A stretch of DNA of 64,000 nucleotides from the NCBI GenBank assembly GCA_910584875.1, contig CAJUDA010000011.1:36672-100671 (forward strand), read 5' to 3'. The position numbers were made by a program, and so were the translations under genes. The stretch comes from an uncultured Eubacterium sp. (lineage in GTDB: Bacteria; Bacillota; Clostridia; Lachnospirales; Lachnospiraceae). Positions 49,376-58,795 of the stretch are shown one piece after another (positions within the stretch are counted from its first letter, which is position 1; every line of letters starts with the position of its first letter). Under the pieces are notes generated by a model. That model saw only the letters and a list, made by a program, of their open reading frames with translations. It ran no database searches and was not told the DNA's origin.

Positions 49376-50644
49376 TCATGCCGGCTGCCCGGATGCCTTC
49401 TGAACCTCCAGACCGATCTGCCTCATCTGCTCTTCCATCCTCTCATATCCGCGGTAAATATATTGTTCACCCGACAGATTACTGGTACCGTCCGCCATTG
49501 CCGCCGCGATCAGAAGCCCCGCCCCGCTGCGCAGGTCATCGGCACGGATCTTTGCCCCATGCAGCTTTGTCACGCCGGTGATGCAGGCACGGTTACTGAC
49601 AAAATCTATATTTGCCCCCATTTTTTTCAACTGGTATATCATGCGGAAGCGGTTTTCAAAAATCCGTTCTTCGATAATACTCACGCCGCTTCCCTTGCAC
49701 AACGCCGCCATTACCAGGGACTGACCGTCGGTAGGATATCCGGGATACGGTTTTGTACAGAGATAGGGTACCGGATGGGGTACACTCTGCTGGATTACCC
49801 TGACTCCCACTGTCTCCCACTGTAACCGGCAGCCAAGCGCCGCCAGCACCTCCTGTTCCGCCTCTGACATTACGGAATCTGTCTCCAGAAAGACATCACC
49901 CCCGCAGCCTGCCGTCATCATACTCCAGGTCAGGAGTGCGATCCGGTCCGTACCTAACTGCCATTGTACCGGATACAGTTTCCTCACTCCCTGAATCTCA
50001 ATGGATTCTGTGCCCTCTCCCGTGATCTTCGCTCCCATCTTCCGCAGGAAGCAGCATAATTCCACGATCTCCGGCTCTCTTGCCGCGCGGAGGATCTTCG
50101 TCGTCCCCTCTGCCTGCACTGCTGCCAGGATCATATTCTCTGTCGCCCCCACACTGGGAAACGGCAGGAGTATACTGGCGCCATGCAGTCCCTCTGGTGC
50201 TTCACAGCAGATGTACTCTTCCTGTTCTGTTGTCTGTACTCCCATCCTGGCAAATCCGCAAAGATGAAAATCAATCGGACGGCTGCCGATGGAGCATCCA
50301 CCCGGATAATGTATCTTTATCTGGGAAAAACGTGCCAGCATACTCCCCAGAAAAAGCACAGAGGCACGGATTTCCTTTACACTTTTTTCTTCCATCTCTC
50401 CTGTCTGGACAGAGCTGCTGTCTATCGTAAGGCAATGCTCTTTTTCATTATAGGTAACATTTCCTCCAATTCCCCGGATCACCTCTGCCATCGCATGGAC
50501 ATCGGTAATATCCGGACAGTTTGTGATCACTGTCTCTCCCTGGCATAACACCGCTGCCGCCATCATCGGCAGAACAGCATTTTTCGAGCCCTGTACACGC
50601 AATTCGCCCTGTACATGACTGCCGCCACAGACCTCAATCGCCAT
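49376..50644 (-). CDS. murA: UDP-N-acetylglucosamine 1-carboxyvinyltransferase
   Basis: A 422-residue EPSP-synthase-fold enzyme that adds enolpyruvate to UDP-GlcNAc, the first committed step of peptidoglycan synthesis. VQGSKNAVLPMMAAAVL binds substrate (Lys21, Asn22). The catalytic Cys lies in YPGGCSIGSRPIDFHL (Cys117), so the enzyme should be fosfomycin-sensitive in principle. YPGYPTDGQSLVMAALCKG and the C-terminal RAGAGLLIAAAMADG-like segment are present. Located between ftsW and ftsQ. A second murA copy is common in Firmicutes and may exist elsewhere. Confidence 0.95.
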   Translation of the reverse strand: MAIEVCGGSHVQGELRVQGSKNAVLPMMAAAVLCQGETVITNCPDITDVHAMAEVIRGIGGNVTYNEKEHCLTIDSSSVQTGEMEEKSVKEIRASVLFLGSMLARFSQIKIHYPGGCSIGSRPIDFHLCGFARMGVQTTEQEEYICCEAPEGLHGASILLPFPSVGATENMILAAVQAEGTTKILRAAREPEIVELCCFLRKMGAKITGEGTESIEIQGVRKLYPVQWQLGTDRIALLTWSMMTAGCGGDVFLETDSVMSEAEQEVLAALGCRLQWETVGVRVIQQSVPHPVPYLCTKPYPGYPTDGQSLVMAALCKGSGVSIIEERIFENRFRMIYQLKKMGANIDFVSNRACITGVTKLHGAKIRADDLRSGAGLLIAAAMADGTSNLSGEQYIYRGYERMEEQMRQIGLEVQKASGQPA

Positions 50645-50696
50645 TCACTCACCATACTACAACTATTCTCAAGTATATTGTATGTGAGTGCCTTCA

Positions 50697-51833
50697 TCAT
50701 GTGCTTTTACACTTGGAAGAAATACCGAGGACCAGCCCCATCTCCGCCATGAGGATCATTACCGACGTACCTCCGTAACTGATAAAGGGCATTGGAATAC
50801 CGGTAGAAGGGATTGAATTCGTCACAACGGCAATATTAATGATCACCTGGGATGCTATATGTATCATAACACCACTGCAGACAAGCGAAGAAAACAGATC
50901 CGGTGAATTCATCGCGCAATTCAGTATCCGCCACAGAAGGAAAATAAACATGATGATAACGATGCCGGCGCCTACCAGTCCCAGTTCTTCACAGACAATG
51001 GCAAAGATCATATCATTCTGCGACTCCGGGATAAAGCCCAGCTTCTGCATACTCTCCCCCAGACCACTGCCAAAGATGCCGCCGGAAGCAATGGCATACA
51101 GCCCCTGCAGAATCTGGTATCCCTGTTTATGTGTCTCTACATTTAACCAGATAGCAAAACGCCCTGACCGGAAAGGATCGCCAAAAATTACATACAGGGC
51201 GATGGCTGCCACCCCCACGATGCCTAACAGGATATAGACCCGTTTTTTCTTCGCCGATATAAAACACATGCCAAAAGCGATGACAAACACGACGATCGCC
51301 GTACTCAGATTTTCCAGTGCCACCAGAACGATCAGAAGCCCCACTGGGACAAATACCCGGATGATCCCTGAAAGAGAACTCATCTCCCTGGGACGCTTCT
51401 GGATAAAATATGCCGTGATCAGGATCACCACGATCTTAGTGATCTCAGACGGCTGGATGGATAATGGTCCGATAAAAATCCAGCGCTTGGCGCCATTCAG
51501 TTCCGTGCCGATAAATAAAACAAGAATCTGCAGTGCAGCAGCAATGATGTACAAAAAAGTGATCAGACGGATCCGGATCAACGGAAGCTGTTTCAGATAC
51601 AATTTGTAGTGAAATTTACTGACCAGAAGCATCGCTGCCAGACCGGCAACCACGCCGACTGCCTGCTTTTTCAGAAAATACGCCGAATCGCCATGCTTCA
51701 TCTGGGACGTAAAAGAGCTGGAACTGTAAATCATCAGCATACCAAATCCGATCAGGCACAGAGTCATCAGCAGCAGGCTGTAATCAAAGGTACTCTGTGC
51801 TTTTTTATCCATTTTTTCTTTTCTTCTTACCAC
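50697..51833 (-). CDS. ftsW: SEDS-family glycosyltransferase FtsW/SpoVE
   Basis: A 378-residue SEDS peptidoglycan polymerase with about ten transmembrane helices. Signature segments: LIGFGMLMIYSSSSFTSQ, NGAKRWIFIGPLSIQPSEITK, GYQILQGLYAIASGGIFGSGLGES, FIPESQNDMIFAIVCEELG and IPSTGIPMPFISYGGTS. It pairs with a class B PBP at the division site; SpoVE (sporulation) cannot be excluded because spoVD is in the same cluster. The start is GTG 51833, seven bases behind GGGGAGG; the internal ATG at 51812 lacks such a site. Confidence 0.93.
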   Translation of the reverse strand: MVRRKEKMDKKAQSTFDYSLLLMTLCLIGFGMLMIYSSSSFTSQMKHGDSAYFLKKQAVGVVAGLAAMLLVSKFHYKLYLKQLPLIRIRLITFLYIIAAALQILVLFIGTELNGAKRWIFIGPLSIQPSEITKIVVILITAYFIQKRPREMSSLSGIIRVFVPVGLLIVLVALENLSTAIVVFVIAFGMCFISAKKKRVYILLGIVGVAAIALYVIFGDPFRSGRFAIWLNVETHKQGYQILQGLYAIASGGIFGSGLGESMQKLGFIPESQNDMIFAIVCEELGLVGAGIVIIMFIFLLWRILNCAMNSPDLFSSLVCSGVMIHIASQVIINIAVVTNSIPSTGIPMPFISYGGTSVMILMAEMGLVLGISSKCKST

Positions 51834-51871
51834 AGTCCTACCTCCCCGGTATATCCGTCCCGATTATCACA

Positions 51872-53200
51872 TCACAGATTACGCACATATTCCTTAAAAA
51901 GATTGCCCCGCTGCTCATAAGAATCAAACATATCCCAGCTGGCACATGCCGGAGACAGAAGTACCGCATCGCCGTCTTCCGACAGCTCTGCCGCCCGCTT
52001 TACTGCCATTTCCAGGTCTTCTGCATACTCATAATCAGAAAATCCAAGTTCCTCTGCTGTCCGGGCGATCTTTTCCCTCGTGGCTCCCAGCAGGAGAAGT
52101 TTTTTCACTCTGCCGCCAAAAGCCTGGATCCACTCCTCATAGGATGCACCCTTGTCGTAACCTCCGCCGATCAGTACCGTTGGTCTGCTCATGGACTGGA
52201 TCCCTTTGATCGCCGCATCGGGATTTGTTCCTTTGGAATCATTATAATAATCCACACCATCTACCGATTTTACAAATTCTACCCGGTGCTCCACAGCACG
52301 GAAGTTCTTCACGGTCTGCAGGATCAGCTCCATGGGGACTCCAATCTCCCTCGCCATCAGGATCGCTGCCATAATGTTTTCGCAGTTATGATCCCCCGGA
52401 ATGTGGCTCTCTGCCATATTCATAAGAATTTCCCCTGTCACCCCGTCGACGATATTTTTATCCGCATCCTGATACAATCCCTCTGTAAGAGATCTCTTAC
52501 TGCTGAAAAACGCCACCCGGCAGGGCAGCTGCCCGGCGCGCTCTCTGAGTATCCTGTCCTCATAATTCAGCACGCAGAGATCGTCTGTTGTCTGGTTCTT
52601 TGTAATATCGAATTTGGCGTTGATGTAATTTTCCATCGTACCGTGCCGGTTCAGATGATCGGGTGACAGATTCAGGATCGCACTGACTCTGGGCCGGAAG
52701 GTGTCGATCGTCTCCAGCTGGAAACTGCTGATCTCCGCCACAGTAACAGACTCTTCTGTTGTCTTCCCTGCTTCCTTTGTATAGGGATTCCCGATGTTAC
52801 CAACGACAAAGGTCTGGTCAAAGTATGCTTTTACGATTTCCCCCGTCAGGGTCGTCGTCGTCGTCTTTCCATTGGTCCCTGTGATCCCGATCACCCTGCC
52901 TTTTTCACAGAGCCAGGCAAGCTCAATCTCACCGATAAAAGGTACGTTATGTTTTCTCAGTTCCTGCGCTGCCGTGATCTGCAGCGGCACGCCCGGACTG
53001 AATACCGCACAGTCCAGCTCTTTTATCACATCCTCTGGTATATTCCCCAGATAGACCGGCACATCCCGGACCGGAAGCTCCAGATCCTCCTTGCCGTCAT
53101 AGAGACAGACCTCTGCCCCCATCGTTTTTAATAATTCATAGGCTGCCATCCCGCTCTTGCCCAGTCCGATGACGATCACCTTTTTTCCCTGTAAATCCAT
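51872..53200 (-). CDS. murD: UDP-N-acetylmuramoyl-L-alanine--D-glutamate ligase
   Basis: A 442-residue Mur ligase adding D-Glu to UDP-MurNAc-L-Ala. The Rossmann-like N-terminus KKVIVIGLGKSGMAAYELL, the ATP-binding GITGTNGKTTTTTLTGEI, LNLSPDHLNRHGTMENYINAK and YYNDSKGTNPDAAIKGI are diagnostic. The chosen ATG 53200 (MDLQGKKV) has GGAGG 11 bases upstream; the longer frame from 53257 overlaps mraY and is not supported. It follows mraY directly in the cluster. Confidence 0.95.
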   Translation of the reverse strand: MDLQGKKVIVIGLGKSGMAAYELLKTMGAEVCLYDGKEDLELPVRDVPVYLGNIPEDVIKELDCAVFSPGVPLQITAAQELRKHNVPFIGEIELAWLCEKGRVIGITGTNGKTTTTTLTGEIVKAYFDQTFVVGNIGNPYTKEAGKTTEESVTVAEISSFQLETIDTFRPRVSAILNLSPDHLNRHGTMENYINAKFDITKNQTTDDLCVLNYEDRILRERAGQLPCRVAFFSSKRSLTEGLYQDADKNIVDGVTGEILMNMAESHIPGDHNCENIMAAILMAREIGVPMELILQTVKNFRAVEHRVEFVKSVDGVDYYNDSKGTNPDAAIKGIQSMSRPTVLIGGGYDKGASYEEWIQAFGGRVKKLLLLGATREKIARTAEELGFSDYEYAEDLEMAVKRAAELSEDGDAVLLSPACASWDMFDSYEQRGNLFKEYVRNL

Positions 53201-53237
53201 CTGCTCTGACACCTCCGTATAATAAATATTCCCTGGT

Positions 53238-54215
53238 CTATAAAGCCATAACGCCAACCAGACAAAGCAGCGCTGTGATCACACTGAACGCAGCCACCAC
53301 CTGTGTCTCGGAATAGCCGGACAGCTCGAAATGATGATGGATCGGCGCCATCTTGAAGATCCGTTTGCCATGGGTCAGTTTAAAATACCCCACCTGGAGG
53401 ATAACAGAGATAACCTCGATCAGATAGATCAGTCCCACGATCACGATAAACAGCGGCATATGCAGCATCAGGGCGATCGATGCTACAAACCCTCCCAGAG
53501 CAAGGGAGCCGGTATCTCCCATAAAAACTCTTGCCGGATAGGTGTTGAACAGGAGAAACCCGAGCAGGGCTCCCACAACAGCCCCTGTGATCGGTGTTAT
53601 CGCCGGATTGAGGATCAGAGCTGCTATTGTAAAAAAGGTTGCCACGATCGCTGTCACGCCAGATGCGAGACCATCCAGCCCATCTGTAAAATTCACGCCG
53701 TTAACAGTCCCCAGCACAACAATAAAGACAAAGACCACATACAGCCAGACCGGCATGGTAAAGCTCATGCCTCCCATAAAGGGGATCATAATGCCGGTAT
53801 CCATCTCTGCCACCTTAAAATAATATAGAATAAACACTACGGTAACGATAAACTGAAGCGCCATTTTCTGCCATGCTGTCAGTCCCAGTGACCGTTTCAT
53901 CACAACCTTGATGTAATCATCCAGAAACCCGATCAGCCCGAATCCGAGAGTCATAAACAAAACCGGGATAATATCCGGATATCTCCTTACATAGATCAGG
54001 GATGTGATCAGTATACTTGCCAGGATCACAAGCCCCCCCATCGTAGGCGTCCCATTTTTCTTTAAATGGGATTCCGGTCCCTCATCCCGTACCGTCTGGC
54101 CGAATTTCAGCCTGCGCAGAAAAGGGATAATGATGGGACACAGGACAACACTGACCAGAAAGGACAGAATGACCGGCATCAGTACACTCAGATCCAGATT
54201 TAAGTTTAATTTCAT
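53238..54215 (-). CDS. mraY: Phospho-N-acetylmuramoyl-pentapeptide-transferase
   Basis: A 325-residue integral membrane enzyme with about ten helices; makes lipid I from UDP-MurNAc-pentapeptide and undecaprenyl phosphate. QTVRDEGPESHLKKNGTPTM is the family N-terminal loop. GFLDDYIKVVMKRSLGLTAW has the catalytic Asp pair, NFTDGLDGLASG the nucleotide/Mg site, and GKRIFKMAPIHHHFELSG the His-rich loop. It restarts the cluster after a 460-base gap with its own predicted promoter. Confidence 0.97.
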   Translation of the reverse strand: MKLNLNLDLSVLMPVILSFLVSVVLCPIIIPFLRRLKFGQTVRDEGPESHLKKNGTPTMGGLVILASILITSLIYVRRYPDIIPVLFMTLGFGLIGFLDDYIKVVMKRSLGLTAWQKMALQFIVTVVFILYYFKVAEMDTGIMIPFMGGMSFTMPVWLYVVFVFIVVLGTVNGVNFTDGLDGLASGVTAIVATFFTIAALILNPAITPITGAVVGALLGFLLFNTYPARVFMGDTGSLALGGFVASIALMLHMPLFIVIVGLIYLIEVISVILQVGYFKLTHGKRIFKMAPIHHHFELSGYSETQVVAAFSVITALLCLVGVMAL

Positions 54216-54263
54216 AATTTCGCACCTCTTCTTATCTTATTGAGTACGTTCACGCACGTGTCT

Positions 54264-54292
54264 ATTTTATACTATTACAGGCTTTGTCGCAA
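54264..54292 (-). promoter_or_regulatory. Promoter of the mraY-murD-ftsW-murA-ftsQ segment
   Basis: On the minus strand, TTGCGA (54287-54292), 17-bp spacer, TAAAAT (54264-54269), about 50 bases from mraY. Confidence 0.6.
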
Positions 54293-54312
54293 GCATTTCT
54301 TTGCAGATTGCG

Positions 54313-54647
54313 GGGCAATGGTATCATCCCACCGCCCGTCCGCAGTGCCACTCCCTGCGAAAAATCAAATCGTTTCCTTCCTTTGCAAAATTCTCCTGCC
54401 GCCTTTCGCAAAACTCGCTGTCTGCTGTGTCGCTTTTTCTGACTTTTACAGCATAGCCGCCCGCCGGTCCTTATGCACCACCTTCCGGTGCCTGTCACTG
54501 CGGGCAGCACCAGAGGTGCCGTTCATGGAAGAAGGATGAAAAAAATAAATACATTTGTTTTTTAACATCCTTCTTCCATGAACAGATGCTTCGCATCTGC
54601 CCGCAATATTGAAGTTTATCTCTGGTGGTGCATTAGTACCGCTGCCC
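54313..54647. repeat. Nested palindromic element in the spoVD-mraY gap
   Basis: This non-coding stretch (gap 54216-54675) holds concentric inverted repeats. The innermost is a perfect 17-bp stem (54522-54538 with 54566-54582) with a 27-nt AT-rich loop. Around it lie TGCGGGCAG/CTGCCCGCA (54499-54507 with 54597-54605), ATGCACCACC/GGTGGTGCAT (54473-54482 with 54624-54633), and a weaker outer pair, GGGCAATGGTA (54313-54323) with TACCGCTGCCC (54637-54647), 9 of 11 matching. Side hairpins include GCACCAGAGGTGC and CAGATGCTTCGCATCTG. It could be a foldback/MITE-like element or a structured RNA; no known riboswitch is recognised. The minus strand has no intact gene here. Confidence 0.75.
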
Positions 54648-54675
54648 TATAACAAATTATTACGCGATCGCCCTT

Positions 54676-56400
54676 TTATTTCTTCCGGTCCAGCAGATAG
54701 GGCAGGACATTGGAGTACAGGGTTGAGATCCCCGGCGCTGCCACCGTACCGCCATAGTACAGCCCCTCCGGTTCATCGATACGGACAAGGGCGATCACCT
54801 GTGGATCTTCTACTGGTGCAAAACCAATCGTAGATGCAATATATTTTCCGTTGCCACGGGGAAGTTTCTGGCTCGTTCCTGTCTTGGCGCCAACATGATA
54901 GCCTTCCACACCGGCATTTTTACCGGTACCCTCTGATACGACCTTTCCCAATGCTTCCCTGACAAGATCCGATGTCTCTTTAGAAACGATCGTATCTCCC
55001 TGCGGATAAGAAAGGCGTTTGATATGATTGCCATCAGCACTTTTGACACTGACACCAAAATGGGGAGTGATACTTTTTCCACCATTGATAATAGACGCGG
55101 CGCAGGTCAGGAGCCGGATGGGTGAGAGCTGGAACGACTGTCCAAAGGACATCGTGGCAAGTTCCACAGCGCCGACATTTTTTTCCTTATGCATGATTGT
55201 CACCGCTTCTCCCGGTACATCGATTCCCGTCTTACGCAGAGCAGCAAAGGATGACAATTCCTCAAAAAATCCCCGGACTCCTACGCGTGCCCCCACTTCC
55301 ATAAACACCGGATTGCACGAATTCATGATGCCTTCCAGAAATGTCTCACTGCCGTGCCCTGTCGTCTTATGGCAGCGTATCCTCCTGTCCTCCACTACTT
55401 TATAACCGGGACAGTGGAAATGATCCGTCATTTTCACAACACCCTTTTCCAAAGCAGCGGCTGTTGTCAGAATTTTAAATGTCGAGCCTGGCTCATACGT
55501 ATCTGACACACAGCCATTTCGCCACATTGCATTCAGCTTTTCATTTTTTTGTTTCTCTGTTAAACCGGTATCTCCTTCCGGCAGTGTATAAGGATCATTC
55601 AGATTAAATTCCGGCACGCTGGTCATGGCATAGATTTCCCCGTTTTTAGGGTTCATCACAATGATCTCAACACTCTTTGCCTTCTTTTTCTTCAGCAGGG
55701 TGGCTGCTACCTGATCCGCATATTCCATAATTGTCAGATCGAGACTCGTATTCAGTGTCCACCCGGCCACCGGCTCGATCCGGTCTTCCGCTCCATTTTC
55801 GATCTCCGTACCATATGCCGTGGTCATCGTAAGAATGGAACCGTCAATTCCTTTCAGATATTTCTCATAAGTAACTTCAAGGCCTATGATCCCCTGGTTA
55901 TCACCTCCGGTAAAACCAAGCACCTTCGATCCCAGTGAATCATATTTATATTCCCTTTTATAGTCTTCATCGACGGTCACTCCCGCCAATTTACAGTTAC
56001 GTATTCTATCGGATGTTTCTTTATCAACATTTGATTTGACCTTTTCACGGGAAGAAACCTTTTCCACTTTTTTTCGGACCGTCTCTTCGGATAAACCCAG
56101 TTCTTTTGATAATACAGTGATTACTTTCTCCGGTTCTTTGATCTGGCTGTGGATGACTGAAATGGTAGAAACAGAGCGGTTGCCCGCCAGAAGGCTGCCA
56201 TTCCGGTCCAGGATCCTGCCTCTTTCTGCTTTTATCTTCCGCTCCCTCTCATGCAGTTCTTTTGCCTGAACACCATAATGATCTGCACGAAACATCATAA
56301 GATAACCAAGTCTTGTAAACATACATACAAGTACCAGACCGAAAACAAAAAATACCAAAAACATATTTTGTCTCTGGTATGTCTTGTGTCTGCTCCACAT
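54676..56400 (-). CDS. spoVD: Class B penicillin-binding protein, SpoVD/FtsI type (second copy)
   Basis: A 574-residue peptidoglycan transpeptidase with an N-terminal TM helix (about 14-36), a dimerisation domain starting ERERKIKAERGRILDRNG, and a transpeptidase domain. The active-site motifs are STFK (TYEPGSTFKILTTAAAL), SCN (IMNSCNPVFMEVG) and KTGT (HVGAKTGTSQKLP). No PASTA domains. The start at ATG 56400 has GAGG about six bases upstream; ATG 56421 is possible. It is the second of two tandem class B PBPs; by cluster position it is likely SpoVD-like (cortex synthesis), with the first the vegetative FtsI, but the two roles could be swapped. It precedes the palindromic element. Confidence 0.88.
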   Translation of the reverse strand: MWSRHKTYQRQNMFLVFFVFGLVLVCMFTRLGYLMMFRADHYGVQAKELHERERKIKAERGRILDRNGSLLAGNRSVSTISVIHSQIKEPEKVITVLSKELGLSEETVRKKVEKVSSREKVKSNVDKETSDRIRNCKLAGVTVDEDYKREYKYDSLGSKVLGFTGGDNQGIIGLEVTYEKYLKGIDGSILTMTTAYGTEIENGAEDRIEPVAGWTLNTSLDLTIMEYADQVAATLLKKKKAKSVEIIVMNPKNGEIYAMTSVPEFNLNDPYTLPEGDTGLTEKQKNEKLNAMWRNGCVSDTYEPGSTFKILTTAAALEKGVVKMTDHFHCPGYKVVEDRRIRCHKTTGHGSETFLEGIMNSCNPVFMEVGARVGVRGFFEELSSFAALRKTGIDVPGEAVTIMHKEKNVGAVELATMSFGQSFQLSPIRLLTCAASIINGGKSITPHFGVSVKSADGNHIKRLSYPQGDTIVSKETSDLVREALGKVVSEGTGKNAGVEGYHVGAKTGTSQKLPRGNGKYIASTIGFAPVEDPQVIALVRIDEPEGLYYGGTVAAPGISTLYSNVLPYLLDRKK

Positions 56401-56450
56401 ATTCCACCTCAGAAAAATCATCTCTATAATCTATTAGATTTTCCTCTAAG

Positions 56451-58292
56451 TTATGAATCTTTTGAAGCATACTGCCCCAAAAAGGGGTAAACTTTTTTCA
56501 TGATCTTTGCGGCAAACTCCGTCGCATAGGTGCTGTGCGCCTGGTCGGCAACATTCGGTTCATCAATGATAACATAGACTGCCACCTCCGGATCCTCTGC
56601 CGGTGTACAGCCGATAAAAGATACCAGATAATTTTTCTTTGTACGTCCTTCCTTTTCTGCCGTACCTGTTTTCCCACCGATGGAATAGCCTTTTACCTTT
56701 GCTGGATCTGCCGTCCCTTCTTCCACAGTGGATTTGAGATAGCTGCGAATTTTTTTACTGGTATCTTCCGACACCGTTTTGCGTATCACGACAGGATCTG
56801 TCGTTTCCACTACATGTCCCTCGCTGTTTTGTATTTCTTTTACGATATGCGGCTGATAATAATCACCACCATTTATCAGGGAACAAAATGCTCCCATCAT
56901 CTGTACCATCGTTACAGTCTGTGTCTGCCCAAAGCTGCTGGTGGCAAGTTCTACCGGATTGAGATTCTCCCGGGGATGGATCAGACCGGCGGATTCTCCC
57001 GGCAGGTCAATCCCCGTTTTCTGTCCAAAGCCATACAGCTGGGTGTGTTTATAAAAGTTTTCTCTCCCCAGGCTTTTGCCGATATCCATCAGTGCAACAT
57101 TACAGGATTCCATAAGGCTGTGCCGCAGATCCAGTGTACCGTGCCCGGCCGTATTACTGCAGTGTATCTCACGGTCTGCGACCTTTTTGACTCCCCGGCA
57201 TGTATACGTCGAATTATCATTGATCAGATTCTCATCCAGCGCTGCCGCTATCGTAAACGGTTTAAAGGTAGATCCCGGTTCATACGCTGATCCGACACAG
57301 AAATTTGCCCACATTGCCGTCCGTTTTTCGGAACGCTCCTTCTCTGACATGGCAGCGATCTGTTCTGCCGAATACATACTGTCAAGTTCTCCCGGTTTAT
57401 TCAGGTCAAACACAGAATCCGATGCCATAGCAAGGATCTCACCATTTTTCGGATTCATCAGCATAACCGCCACCCGTTTCGCTCCCACATCTTCTTTTTG
57501 GAATTTTTCGATCTGTTTTTCGACGATCTGCTGCACGTTGGCATCGATCGTGAGTACGATGGAATTGCCATCTTTTGCTTCTTTTATCGTGCGCTGCAGT
57601 TTCATATTTGAATCAAAATAACCATATTCCCTGCCTGTCGTGCCACAAAGTTCTTCATTATAGCTTTCCTCGACGCCATAAGTGCCCTTATTGTCAGAAG
57701 ACATAAAGCCGATCAGGCTGCAGCCGACGGTGCCCAGTGGATAACTCCTTTTATACGTTTCCTCAAACCATACGCCGCCGATCTGGGAATCCTTTTCATT
57801 CATTTTCTTTTTAAAGCTTTCGACAATATCTCCCGAAAGCTCTCTGAGCGCGTCCAGATGTTCATACATGGAATTGGGCTTGTCCTGAATGACATCACGA
57901 AGCTCCTGTTCTTCTACAGAAAAGTGCTCTGCCACTGCTTTTACGGTTGCCTCTTTTGCTTCATTATCCGCATTCAGTGTCCTTGGCTCCAGAATCAGAC
58001 TGTATTTCCGCAGGCTGATCGCCATCGTCGTATTATTGCGGTCCCTGATTGACCCTCTCTGATAATTCAATACGGTATTGGTATACGACTGCTGGGATAA
58101 CGCCGCCTTTTTATAGCGGTCACCGTTATTGTGGTCAATGAAATATATTTTTACTAAAAGTGCAAAAAATATAATGATAAACAGGACAAAAAAAGCAAAG
58201 AGGGTAACCCGCATCCCTCTCGTAAAAATCTTTTTCGATTTTTTCCTCCGTCTGCGACCGCTGCCCGCTGGTCTGCGTCTGTATGCTGCCAT
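56451..58292 (-). CDS. ftsI: Class B penicillin-binding protein, FtsI/PBP2B type
   Basis: A 613-residue division transpeptidase. The very basic cytoplasmic N-terminus (RRRPAGSGRRRRKKSKK) leads into a TM helix near 28-50. The PBP dimer domain begins NYQRGSIRDRNNTTMAIS. Transpeptidase motifs are STFK (AYEPGSTFKPFTIAAAL), SCN (LMESCNVALMDIG) and KTGT (IGGKTGTAEKEG). It cross-links septal peptidoglycan with FtsW. It starts 22 bases after the ftsL-like gene and ends 50 bases before the next PBP. Confidence 0.92.
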   Translation of the reverse strand: MAAYRRRPAGSGRRRRKKSKKIFTRGMRVTLFAFFVLFIIIFFALLVKIYFIDHNNGDRYKKAALSQQSYTNTVLNYQRGSIRDRNNTTMAISLRKYSLILEPRTLNADNEAKEATVKAVAEHFSVEEQELRDVIQDKPNSMYEHLDALRELSGDIVESFKKKMNEKDSQIGGVWFEETYKRSYPLGTVGCSLIGFMSSDNKGTYGVEESYNEELCGTTGREYGYFDSNMKLQRTIKEAKDGNSIVLTIDANVQQIVEKQIEKFQKEDVGAKRVAVMLMNPKNGEILAMASDSVFDLNKPGELDSMYSAEQIAAMSEKERSEKRTAMWANFCVGSAYEPGSTFKPFTIAAALDENLINDNSTYTCRGVKKVADREIHCSNTAGHGTLDLRHSLMESCNVALMDIGKSLGRENFYKHTQLYGFGQKTGIDLPGESAGLIHPRENLNPVELATSSFGQTQTVTMVQMMGAFCSLINGGDYYQPHIVKEIQNSEGHVVETTDPVVIRKTVSEDTSKKIRSYLKSTVEEGTADPAKVKGYSIGGKTGTAEKEGRTKKNYLVSFIGCTPAEDPEVAVYVIIDEPNVADQAHSTYATEFAAKIMKKVYPFLGQYASKDS

Positions 58293-58314
58293 ATCTCTCT
58301 CCCTTTACCGGCTG

Positions 58315-58776
58315 CTATGGATTTGTGATCGTACCATGCTGCCGGATCTGCGTACTTTTCTTGCTCTCATAAGTATAGATCTGATCTGCTGTTGCCGCTT
58401 TCATTCCAAGCTCCTTCGTCGCCTTTTTATAGATTGCCTTCAGATCCATCGTATTTTCCAGTTCCGTCAAAGCTGCCTGATTCGTTTTTTCCATCTCAAC
58501 AACTTTACTCTCCAATTCTACCACACTTTTGCTCAGATAAGTAGATTGAAATTGCAGGCGGATGTAAAAAATCCCGACTGCCATAACGGCAGCAAACGTA
58601 ATACACGTCAGGAACACAGCGGTCTTGTCCACCCGCGGCTTCGGCTTCCTGCGCTTATTCTGTTCCCTTCTCTCCTGCTGCCTTCTCCGAATCTCTTCTT
58701 CATTGTTATAATACGGACGAGGAACCGTGTTCTGCGCCGTATTACCATACACATACGGCGTTGTCTGTCTTGCCAT
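58315..58776 (-). CDS. ftsL: FtsL-like septum protein
   Basis: A 153-residue bitopic protein. The cytoplasmic N-terminal 50 residues are rich in Arg, Gln and Asn (EEIRRRQQERREQNKRRKPK), one TM helix lies at about 53-72, and an extracellular coiled coil follows (YLSKSVVELESKVVEMEKTN). Size, topology and place between rsmH and ftsI match FtsL, whose sequence is poorly conserved. It would bridge FtsQ/DivIB and the septal synthase. Ends 22 bases before ftsI. Confidence 0.82.
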   Translation of the reverse strand: MARQTTPYVYGNTAQNTVPRPYYNNEEEIRRRQQERREQNKRRKPKPRVDKTAVFLTCITFAAVMAVGIFYIRLQFQSTYLSKSVVELESKVVEMEKTNQAALTELENTMDLKAIYKKATKELGMKAATADQIYTYESKKSTQIRQHGTITNP

Positions 58777-58795
58777 GCAAATATCCTCCTAAAAA

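Noticed and set aside
51797..52666. A 289-codon plus-strand frame opposite murD
   Set aside because: Antisense to the conserved murD sequence; no independent support.
54262..54510. An 82-codon minus-strand frame in the spoVD-mraY gap
   Set aside because: Arg/Cys/Lys-rich, no family features; the region is better explained as a structured non-coding element.
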